Assembly (NCBI GenBank): GCA_947624755.1
Contig: CANQLQ010000098.1
Coordinates: 1-7,356 of the forward strand
Length of the DNA: 7,356 nucleotides
DNA from: an uncultured Clostridia bacterium
GTDB lineage: Bacteria; Bacillota; Clostridia; Oscillospirales; Acutalibacteraceae
Direction: 5' to 3'
Position numbers and translations under genes: made by a program. Below, in pieces: positions 1-5,522 of this stretch (positions within the stretch are counted from its first letter, which is position 1; the number at the start of each line of letters is the position of its first letter). The notes beneath the pieces were generated by a model. It ran no database searches and had not been told where the DNA came from. It saw only the letters and a list, made by a program, of their open reading frames with translations.

Positions 1-462
1 TTCTGTAGGAATAAAATTTCTTTTGCTTCTTTTGTAATTGAAACGGCAGTTCCCAAGTCAAAAACAAAATCAGCCTTTAACTTTCTTACCTCCGCCGTTC
101 TTATATACTCTTTTATGCTACCGGTAATAGACGGTAATCTTCCCGAAATCAATGCGGAAGACTTTATTTTGGATAAATCGAACTATTCCGAGTCTTATGA
201 AGAAAGCTTTTCGGAAACAGCATTGAGGGCGGTTGAAGAAGGCTACGAAAATGTGATTATGCAATTGCTCGAAGAAGAAAACATATTTGCCGAAAAGGTT
301 GAAGTAAGTTGTGAAAACATCAAAGAGAAATATGTAGTGACAAAGGCAATAATATATGCGGACTTGAACGATTCGCAAAAGCTGACGGCAAAAAATAAAA
401 TTCAAAAAATATGCCAAGATTCATCTGAAATAATATTTTACGGGAGTGGGGCAATTGATTGA
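1..462 (+). CDS. spoIIIAF: Stage III sporulation protein AF, 5'-truncated by the window edge
   Basis: The reading frame is open from base 1 to a TGA at 460-462, giving 153 residues. There is no ATG, GTG or TTG in frame before the internal ATG at 115, so the true start and probably the first membrane helix lie upstream of the window. The visible N-terminal part reads AVPKSKTKSAFNFLTSAVLI and continues into a hydrophobic stretch ending MLPVID. This matches the loop and second transmembrane segment of SpoIIIAF; an acidic soluble C-terminal domain follows. SpoIIIAF is a membrane component of the SpoIIIA-SpoIIQ complex, made in the mother cell during engulfment. The call relies on this two-helix pattern and on the directly following spoIIIAG and spoIIIAH, because the C-terminal domain is poorly conserved. 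The ATG at 115 would cut the second helix and is unlikely to be the real start. Confidence 0.85.
   Translation, partial: FCRNKISFASFVIETAVPKSKTKSAFNFLTSAVLIYSFMLPVIDGNLPEINAEDFILDKSNYSESYEESFSETALRAVEEGYENVIMQLLEEENIFAEKVEVSCENIKEKYVVTKAIIYADLNDSQKLTAKNKIQKICQDSSEIIFYGSGAID
442..446 (+). promoter_or_regulatory. Shine-Dalgarno site that selects a TTG start for spoIIIAG
   Basis: GGGAG lies 8 nt upstream of the TTG at 455, which is ideal spacing. The alternative GTG at 446 overlaps this site and has only AT-rich sequence before it. The site lies inside the end of spoIIIAF, consistent with coupled translation. Confidence 0.6.
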
Positions 463-1000
463 AAAGCTTGCTGAAAAAATAAAGCCGGCTTTTGAAAAGC
501 TTCTTCAAAATAAAAAGGCGGCGGTGATAATGATTATCGGTTTTTCGGGAATGTTTCTCATAGCCTTGAGTTCCTTCGGCTCTCAAACGAAAGAGACGCA
601 AGCAAAAACGAACATAAAACAAGACACAAGCTCTGAAATTGAATTGGAAACCAATCTTAAAAATTTTCTTCAAAATATAAACGGCGCGGGCAATGTTGCC
701 GTGATGATTACATATGAATCGGGAAACGAAACGGTTTATGCAACCGACAACGAACAAGCTTCGTCAAAAAACGGTGAAGCAAAAGATGAAATAAAAACGT
801 CAAGCGAGCATATAATTATAAAAAATGACGGCAATGAAAACGGACTTGAGATAAAACAGATTTATCCGAAAGTAAGGGGGATCGCCGTAATATGTGAAGG
901 CGGTAACGATCCGGTAATAAAAGGGCAGATAACAGAAACTCTGTGCGCTCTTTTTGATATAAAATCAACACAAATAAGCGTTGCCTCAATGGCAGCTTAA
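455..1000 (+). CDS. spoIIIAG: Stage III sporulation protein AG
   Basis: From the TTG at 455 the product has 181 residues. A short basic amphipathic N-terminus is followed by one transmembrane helix (about residues 22-40). A polar linker leads to a soluble domain with GAGNVAVMITYESG (77-90) and PKVRGIAVICEGG (138-150), both typical of SpoIIIAG, and ends in an SxxISVASM-type strand. In characterised spore formers SpoIIIAG forms a large ring in the intermembrane space as part of the mother cell-forespore channel. The gene overlaps the end of spoIIIAF by 8 nt and is followed 13 nt later by spoIIIAH. A GTG at 446 would add three residues (MGQ), but its upstream sequence has no ribosome binding site. 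Identity is firm; the exact start is less certain. Confidence 0.92.
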   Translation: MIEKLAEKIKPAFEKLLQNKKAAVIMIIGFSGMFLIALSSFGSQTKETQAKTNIKQDTSSEIELETNLKNFLQNINGAGNVAVMITYESGNETVYATDNEQASSKNGEAKDEIKTSSEHIIIKNDGNENGLEIKQIYPKVRGIAVICEGGNDPVIKGQITETLCALFDIKSTQISVASMAA

Positions 1001-1005
1001 GGAGG
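1001..1005 (+). promoter_or_regulatory. Shine-Dalgarno site that fixes the spoIIIAH start
   Basis: GGAGG directly follows the spoIIIAG stop codon (998-1000) and lies 8 nt before the ATG at 1014. It rules out an upstream in-frame TTG at 981, which would extend the protein into spoIIIAG. Confidence 0.85.
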
Positions 1006-1013
1006 AAAACCCA

Positions 1014-1604
1014 ATGATAGCAAAGAAAAAACAGATACTTACCGCAACACTTTTGATAGCCCTTGTCGCAGCTGTTGCAGTCAATTGGTATTACACAAGA
1101 CCGGGTTCGGCTTCGGAAAATGAAACAACGGTACAAAGTGAAAGTCAGATTGAAAATCTCGGAGATTCAATTCTTGTTGCAGGCACGGTTTCAAACGCTC
1201 AGGAAAGCACCGAAGAAGCTCAAAGCGCAGTATCGCAGGCCGAACTCGAGAGTGCAGAAAAATATTTTTCCGAAGCTAAATTAAAAAGAACAAATATGCA
1301 CGATACGGTTGTAAATGAGATAGAAAACGTACTTTCGAGCGCAAATATTTCACAAGAGGAAAAAGATAAGGTTACCGATATGCTTTCGGAATTTAAAAAC
1401 TCGTTAAAGTCCGAAACCGATGCCGAAAATCTAATCAAAGCTAAAGTCGGCGGCGAATGTCTTGTTATAATAAACGACGCAAGCGCTCAGGTTATTCTTC
1501 AAAAAGGACTGCTCAATGATACCGTTCTTTTGCAGATAACTGAGATAATCGAAAAAAATACGAATATTTCAGCAGAAAATTTGACAATAATTGAAACAAA
1601 GTAG
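1014..1604 (+). CDS. spoIIIAH: Stage III sporulation protein AH, SpoIIQ partner
   Basis: The product has 196 residues: a basic start (MIAKKKQ), one transmembrane helix (about 8-26), a long acidic low-complexity linker (about 33-80) and a C-terminal domain. That domain begins with SAEKYFSEAKLKR (80-92), the signature helix before the YscJ-like ring domain of SpoIIIAH. In known systems the mother-cell SpoIIIAH binds forespore SpoIIQ across the intermembrane space and anchors the SpoIIIA complex. It is the last gene of the spoIIIA operon here. Its TAG stop at 1602-1604 is directly followed by the -35 box of the next promoter. The weakly conserved acidic linker is normal for the family. Confidence 0.93.
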   Translation: MIAKKKQILTATLLIALVAAVAVNWYYTRPGSASENETTVQSESQIENLGDSILVAGTVSNAQESTEEAQSAVSQAELESAEKYFSEAKLKRTNMHDTVVNEIENVLSSANISQEEKDKVTDMLSEFKNSLKSETDAENLIKAKVGGECLVIINDASAQVILQKGLLNDTVLLQITEIIEKNTNISAENLTIIETK

Positions 1605-1632
1605 TTGTCTGTTTGAAAAAATGTGGTATAAT
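1605..1632 (+). promoter_or_regulatory. SigA-type promoter for the nusB operon
   Basis: The -35 box is TTGTCT (1605-1610), 4 of 6 matches to consensus. A 16-nt spacer leads to a perfect -10 box TATAAT (1627-1632), with TG in the extended -10 position (1624-1625). The predicted transcription start is near 1639. Two further TATAAT strings in the leader (1712-1717 and 1743-1748) have no acceptable -35 box. This promoter would let the housekeeping genes be expressed independently of the sporulation-specific operon upstream. Confidence 0.8.
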
Positions 1633-1766
1633 AACCTCACAAAGTGTTCAAATCGAAGATTTTAACATCGTATCATAACGCTCGGCAACGAATCCCGCCT
1701 CGCACTTACGTTATAATTAAATGACATAGAAATATTAAAAAATATAATTTACGGAACATTAAAAAG

Positions 1767-1803
1767 AAAGGAAGCGAACATCTGATATTATTGCGGTGTT
1801 CGC
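1767..1803 (+). promoter_or_regulatory. Shine-Dalgarno sequence followed by a hairpin in the nusB leader
   Basis: The best SD sequence before nusB, AAAGGAAG (1767-1774), lies over 40 nt from the ATG at 1816, far too distant to act linearly. Between them is an inverted repeat: GCGAACATC (1774-1782) pairs with GGTGTTCGC (1795-1803) over 9 bp, including one G-U pair, around a 12-nt loop. If the stem folds, the end of AAGGA is 13 nt from the start codon. The sequence just before the ATG has no SD. The pairing is seen directly; a role in start selection is inference. Confidence 0.5.
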
Positions 1804-1815
1804 ACGGCAGTTTGT

Positions 1816-2214
1816 ATGACAAGACGTGAAGCAAGAGAAATCGCTTTTCAAATAGTATTTGAAAAGATGTTTCAGCACGATATAGACATTGAAGAAATAA
1901 TATCGGTAGCTAAAGATGCTGAAATTTTTGAAGTTGACGCTTTTGCTCAGCATCTCGTTCAGCTCGTTTATGAGAACTTATCGGCTGTTGACGAGCTGAT
2001 TGACGAAAATCTTGTGCGCTGGTCAGCGGACAGAATTTCAAAAGTATCGAGAGCCGTACTTCGTCTTTCTGTTGCCGAGATAAAGTATACCGACATTCCC
2101 GCTGCGGTTGCGGTCAATGAGGCTGTTGAGCTTACAAAGAAATATTCCGGCAAACAGGACTCGTCGTTTGTTAACGGTGTGCTTGCTTCCGTTATAAAAA
2201 AGGTCAGACAGTAA
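1816..2214 (+). CDS. nusB: Transcription antitermination factor NusB
   Basis: A 132-residue protein of normal NusB length and all-helical composition. It opens with MTRREAREIAFQIVFE, the typical N-terminal arginine-rich RNA-contacting helix. It also has the hallmark RWSADRISKVSRAVLRLSVAEI (68-89), DIPAAVAVNEAVELTKKYSG (93-112) and a C-terminal SSFVNGVLA. NusB binds boxA RNA together with ribosomal protein S10 (NusE) and supports antitermination in rRNA operons. The start is certain: an in-frame TGA lies at 1783-1785 and no other start codon falls between it and 1816. The gene is first in its operon, behind a long leader, and its stop overlaps the next start by 1 nt (TAATG). Confidence 0.97.
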   Translation: MTRREAREIAFQIVFEKMFQHDIDIEEIISVAKDAEIFEVDAFAQHLVQLVYENLSAVDELIDENLVRWSADRISKVSRAVLRLSVAEIKYTDIPAAVAVNEAVELTKKYSGKQDSSFVNGVLASVIKKVRQ

Positions 2215-3173
2215 TGGCTTATCTCGGTTTTGACACAAGTAATTATACTACATCAGTTGCTTTATATTTTCCAAAAGAAAATCGCATAGTTCACGAAAAG
2301 CGCCTTTTACCCGTCAAAAGCGGAGAAAAGGGGCTTCGTCAAAGCGATGCTGTTTTTCATCATACTGTCGCTTTACATGAACTTTGCCAAAAGCTTTTTG
2401 AAAGAGAAAAGGCTGCTGTCAATGCAGTTTGCGCTTCGGCTTTTCCGAGGTTTGCCGAAAACTCATATATGCCATGCTTTCTTGTGGGACTAAATACCGC
2501 TTCTTGTATTTCGAGTATATTAAATGTACCTTTCTTCAAAACGTCTCATCAGCATGGGCATATTCTTGCCGCTCTTTACAGCGCCGGAAGGCTTGACCTT
2601 TTAAAAGAAAGATTTATTGCTTTTCATGTTTCGGGCGGTACTACAGAAGCCCTTCTTGTCAGTCCTTCCAAAGAGAATATTTTTGACGTAAAGCTTACGG
2701 CGTATTCTCTTGACCTAAAAGCGGGTCAGGCTGTTGACAGAGTGGGACTTATGCTCGGTCTTGATTTTCCTTGCGGAATGAGACTTGATGAACTGGCATC
2801 AAAAAGTACAAAATCATACAAAATAAAACCGACTGTAATTGACGGAAACTGTTCTCTTTCGGGCGTTGAAAACAAATGCAGAAAAATGCTTGAAAACGGC
2901 GAAGAAAAGGAAGATATCGCTCGGTTCTGCATTGAATATATAAGCGCTTCGCTTGAAAAAATGACCGATTTTCTGCTTGAAAAATACGGTAATTTACCGC
3001 TTCTTTATGCCGGCGGAGTTATGTCAAATTCTTTGATAAGGGAAAAATTTCAAAAAAAGTACGGCGCCTTTTTTGCCGCTGCCGAATTTTCTTCCGATAA
3101 TGCGGCGGGTGCCGCGATAATGTCATATCTCAAAGAAAAACAAAAAGAGGAAAAACAATGTCAGCAGTTTTAA
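2214..3173 (+). CDS. TsaD/Kae1-like (peptidase M22 family) paralogue, function unassigned
   Basis: A 319-residue ASKHA-fold protein related to TsaD, the enzyme of tRNA t6A37 synthesis. Family features in order are: phosphate loop GFDTSNYTTSVAL (5-17), putative metal ligands H112-x3-H116 (HQHGH), HVSGGTTEALL (138-148), an AGQAVDRVGLMLGL segment, SLSGVENKC, YAGGVMSNSLIREKF, and SSDNAAG with the third likely metal ligand D295. It departs from canonical TsaD in having NYTTS instead of the SCDET motif, GLRQSDAVF (40-48) where TsaD has the GGVVPELASRxH region, and SGGTT instead of SGGHT. It is longer than TsaB and keeps the metal ligands TsaB lacks. It is therefore probably a paralogue, with the true tsaD elsewhere; annotations such as O-sialoglycoprotein endopeptidase are historical and not supported. 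An AAAGG site (2199-2203) lies 10 nt before the ATG. It overlaps xseA by 16 nt. Confidence 0.85.
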   Translation: MAYLGFDTSNYTTSVALYFPKENRIVHEKRLLPVKSGEKGLRQSDAVFHHTVALHELCQKLFEREKAAVNAVCASAFPRFAENSYMPCFLVGLNTASCISSILNVPFFKTSHQHGHILAALYSAGRLDLLKERFIAFHVSGGTTEALLVSPSKENIFDVKLTAYSLDLKAGQAVDRVGLMLGLDFPCGMRLDELASKSTKSYKIKPTVIDGNCSLSGVENKCRKMLENGEEKEDIARFCIEYISASLEKMTDFLLEKYGNLPLLYAGGVMSNSLIREKFQKKYGAFFAAAEFSSDNAAGAAIMSYLKEKQKEEKQCQQF

Positions 3174-4381
3174 CTGTTTCTCAGATAAATACCTATATTA
3201 AATCGCTTATTGATTATGACGGTAATCTTAAAAACATATATATAAGCGGAGAAATTTCAAATTTTACCAATCATTACCGCACAGGGCATTTTTATTTTAC
3301 ATTAAAAGACGAAAAATCGGCAATCAAAGCCGTAATGTTCAGAAGCTCTGCCGAAAGAGTGCGTTTTGCTCCCGAAAACGGAATGAAAGTAATAATCCGC
3401 GGAAATATTTCCGTTTTTGAACGTGACGGTGTGTATCAGCTTTATGCCGAAGATATGCAGCCCGACGGAGCGGGAGCGCTCAATCTTGCTTATGAACAGC
3501 TTAAAAATAAGCTTGCCGCACTCGGTATGTTTGACGAAGAAAACAAAAAGCCGATTCCTGCCTATCCTTCAAAAATCGGTGTTATAACCTCCGAAACAGG
3601 TGCGGCGGTTCACGATATACTAAGCGTCCTTGAAAGAAGATATCCGCTTGCCGAAGTTGTGTTTGAAGGCGTTGCCGTTCAGGGCGACGGCGCGGCGGTT
3701 CAAATTGCATCGGCAATTGAAAAATTTAATCTTGCAGGCGGAGCCGATGTGCTGATAGTCGGAAGAGGCGGCGGTTCAATTGAGGATTTGTGGGCTTTTA
3801 ACGAAGAGGTCGTCGCCTGTGCAATTTATAATTCAGAAATACCGGTAATTTCAGCCGTTGGCCATGAAACAGACTTTACCATAGCCGATTTTGTTTCCGA
3901 TTTGCGTGCGCCTACGCCTTCTGCGGCTGCTGAACTTGCCGTTCCCGATTACAGAGATCTGCTTTATACGATTGATAAAACAATGGACAGCCTTTCTGAA
4001 AAAATGGACAGGATTATTTCAAACTTCTCGTTTGAAGTAATGCAAAAGGAAAAAATGCTTTTCTCTCTAAATCCGTTAAAACAAATTCAGTCAAAAGAAG
4101 AGAAGCTTTCTTTTCTTTCGGACAAGCTTGAAAATATTATGAAAAGAATCCTTGATAAATATGAAAACAAATTATCCGTCTGCGCCGTACAGCTCGAAAC
4201 GCTAAGCCCTTTGAAAATTATCTCGAAAGGCTACGGCATTTCACGTTTTGACGACGGAAAAACCATATCATCTGCAAAACAAATCAAAAAAGGCGAAAAG
4301 TTCAATATACTTTTCGGCGATGGAACAGTCTATTGTACCGCCGATGAAGTTGAACTTATGACGAAAGGAATAAAATCGTGA
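3158..4381 (+). CDS. xseA: Exodeoxyribonuclease VII large subunit
   Basis: A 407-residue protein of usual length. An N-terminal OB-fold (about 1-100) carries ISGEISNFTNHYRTGHFYFT. The catalytic domain includes KIGVITSETGAAVHDIL, GRGGGSIEDLWAFNEE (202-217), AVGHETDFTIADFVSD (233-248) and RAPTPSAAAELA (250-261). A helical, coiled-coil-like stretch (about 265-350) and a C-terminal segment with SPLKIISKGYG follow. With XseB it forms exonuclease VII, which degrades single-stranded DNA to oligonucleotides from both ends without needing a metal, and acts in DNA repair. The ATG at 3158 has AGAGG (3146-3150) 7 nt upstream. It overlaps the TsaD-like gene by 16 nt and xseB by 4 nt. No catalytic motif is missing. 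Confidence 0.97.
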   Translation: MSAVLTVSQINTYIKSLIDYDGNLKNIYISGEISNFTNHYRTGHFYFTLKDEKSAIKAVMFRSSAERVRFAPENGMKVIIRGNISVFERDGVYQLYAEDMQPDGAGALNLAYEQLKNKLAALGMFDEENKKPIPAYPSKIGVITSETGAAVHDILSVLERRYPLAEVVFEGVAVQGDGAAVQIASAIEKFNLAGGADVLIVGRGGGSIEDLWAFNEEVVACAIYNSEIPVISAVGHETDFTIADFVSDLRAPTPSAAAELAVPDYRDLLYTIDKTMDSLSEKMDRIISNFSFEVMQKEKMLFSLNPLKQIQSKEEKLSFLSDKLENIMKRILDKYENKLSVCAVQLETLSPLKIISKGYGISRFDDGKTISSAKQIKKGEKFNILFGDGTVYCTADEVELMTKGIKS

Positions 4382-4575
4382 AAAGAATAGCAATTGACAA
4401 AGCAATGGCTCGTCTTACTGAAATACTTAAAATTCTTGAAAACGAAGCAAACGATCTTGAAACTTCAATGAAGCTTTATGAAGAAGGAGTAAAGCTTGTT
4501 TCTTATTGCAATAGAACATTAAGCGAAGCAAAGCAGAAAATTTCAAAACTTTCCGAAAACAGCGGAGATGAATAA
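4378..4575 (+). CDS. xseB: Exodeoxyribonuclease VII small subunit
   Basis: A 65-residue, highly charged helical protein matching the XseB pattern: AMARLTEILKILENEANDLE, then a SMKLYEEGVKLVSYCNRTL helix and a KISKL tail. Several small subunits pack on the coiled coil of XseA and are needed for an active nuclease. Translation starts at GTG 4378, which overlaps the xseA stop in GTGA. AAAGGAA (4364-4370) lies 7 nt upstream. The overlap suggests coupled synthesis of the two subunits. The stop is separated from the preferred ispA ATG by one base. Confidence 0.95.
   Translation: MKRIAIDKAMARLTEILKILENEANDLETSMKLYEEGVKLVSYCNRTLSEAKQKISKLSENSGDE
4564..4567 (+). promoter_or_regulatory. Shine-Dalgarno site that favours the second ATG of ispA
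   Basis: GGAG directly touches an ATG at 4568, leaving no spacing, but lies 9 nt before the in-frame ATG at 4577. The second ATG is therefore the more likely start, and the first three codons (Met-Asn-Lys) are probably not translated. Confidence 0.6.
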
Positions 4576-4576
4576 A

Positions 4577-5461
4577 ATGAGCGGTTCTTACAAACTTGAA
4601 CAATATACAAAAATTATCAACGAAGAGCTTAAAAAAGAGCTTGCAAAATGTGAGTACAACGAACCGGTGGTCTGCGATGCCATGAAATACAGCGTTGAGA
4701 TCGGAGGCAAAAGAATACGGCCTGTGCTTACTCTTGAGTTTTGCAGAGTCTGCGGCGGAAATATAAATGACGCTCTCGCTCTTGCGTGCGCAGTTGAAAT
4801 GGTTCATACCTATTCTTTGATTCACGACGACCTGCCGTGTATGGATAATGACGATATGCGCCGAGGCAAACCGTCATGTCATATTCAGTTCGGTGAAAAT
4901 TATGCTCTCCTTGCCGGAGACGGACTTTTGACCCATGCTTTTGACGTTATTTCAAGAAGCGATTTTGCAAAGAAATATCCTGCCCGGGCTATTGAAGCTA
5001 TTGAAATTCTTTCGTCTCTTGCGGGACCTAACGGAATGATAGGCGGTCAGGTCATCGACCTTAAAAGCGAAGGAAAACAAATCAGCCTTGAAACTCTTGA
5101 AAAAATGGACGAGCTGAAAACAGGCGCTCTTATCAAGGCCGCTTGTCTTCTCGGGGTTATTGCGGCAGGCGGTGACGAAAAAATGAAACGTGCCGCTGCG
5201 GATTATGCTTCAAATATCGGACAGGCTTTTCAAATTATTGACGATATACTTGATGTTACTGCTGACGAAAACGAGCTCGGAAAGCCTGTAGGCAGTGACT
5301 TATCGGGCAATAAATCAACTTATGTAAGTCTTTTGGGACTTGAAAAGTCTAAGGAAATTGCGAATAAGCTTACTGAAAATGCGGTTTGCTCTCTTGATAT
5401 TTTTGAAGATAAGCGTTTTCTTGAAGAGCTTGCTTATATGCTCGCTTCAAGAAACAAATAA
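4577..5461 (+). CDS. ispA: Polyprenyl (probably farnesyl) diphosphate synthase
   Basis: A 294-residue all-helical prenyltransferase. It carries the substrate-binding GGKRIRP (43-49), the first aspartate-rich motif DDLPCMD (84-90) followed by RRGKPSCH, GDGLLTHAF, GGQVIDL, KTGALI and the second aspartate-rich motif DDILD (222-226) before GKPVGSDLSGNKSTYVSL. These bind magnesium-diphosphate and condense isopentenyl diphosphate with allylic diphosphates. Residues Y79-S80 just before the first motif, as in E. coli IspA (YSLIHDDLP), favour a C15 product, but C20 cannot be excluded from sequence alone. It is the last gene of the tight nusB-xseB run and precedes dxs, which feeds the same pathway. An ATG at 4568 would add three residues. 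Confidence 0.95.
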   Translation: MSGSYKLEQYTKIINEELKKELAKCEYNEPVVCDAMKYSVEIGGKRIRPVLTLEFCRVCGGNINDALALACAVEMVHTYSLIHDDLPCMDNDDMRRGKPSCHIQFGENYALLAGDGLLTHAFDVISRSDFAKKYPARAIEAIEILSSLAGPNGMIGGQVIDLKSEGKQISLETLEKMDELKTGALIKAACLLGVIAAGGDEKMKRAAADYASNIGQAFQIIDDILDVTADENELGKPVGSDLSGNKSTYVSLLGLEKSKEIANKLTENAVCSLDIFEDKRFLEELAYMLASRNK

Positions 5462-5480
5462 ATATTGTTCTTTTTCAACG

Positions 5481-5511
5481 AAAGGAAAGGTATAAAATAT
5501 ACTTTTATGCC
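5481..5511 (+). promoter_or_regulatory. Shine-Dalgarno sequence followed by a hairpin in the ispA-dxs gap
   Basis: AAAGGA (5481-5486) is the only good SD sequence before dxs but lies 36 nt from the ATG at 5523. Directly after it, 5489-5497 (GGTATAAAA) pairs with 5503-5511 (TTTTATGCC) over 9 bp, with one G-U pair and a 5-nt loop. With the stem folded, the end of AAGGA is 13 nt from the ATG, the same effective distance as at nusB. The stem is AU-rich apart from its base, so its stability is moderate. There is no T-run, so it is not an intrinsic terminator. Confidence 0.45.
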
Positions 5512-5522
5512 CGAAAAATAAA

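Noticed and set aside
118..757. Minus-strand open frames opposite spoIIIAF and spoIIIAG
   Set aside because: Their translations are phenylalanine-, tyrosine- and cysteine-rich with no family pattern, as expected from the reverse strand of an AT-rich gene. The plus-strand genes are recognised and cover the region.
981..1013. Upstream TTG start extending spoIIIAH by 11 residues
   Set aside because: It lies inside spoIIIAG and has no SD, while ATG 1014 has GGAGG at 8 nt and gives the normal basic N-terminus before the membrane helix.
1581..1586. Perfect TTGACA -35 box inside the end of spoIIIAH
   Set aside because: No -10 box lies 16-18 nt downstream; the TATAAT at 1627 is 40 nt away. It encodes Leu-Thr within spoIIIAH.
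1645..1652. TGTTCAAA in the nusB leader as a boxA for autoregulation
   Set aside because: Only the first five bases agree with the Bacillus boxA, which is too weak to claim.
1650..1662. AAATC-GAA-GATTT stem as a terminator
   Set aside because: It is a 5-bp AT-rich stem with only three following T residues, and it lies downstream of the nusB promoter.
5465..5496. Possible promoter for dxs: TTGTTC and TATAAA
   Set aside because: The spacer is 20 nt, the -35 box is weak and the -10 lies in the hairpin arm. I cannot support it as a promoter over simple readthrough from the nusB operon.
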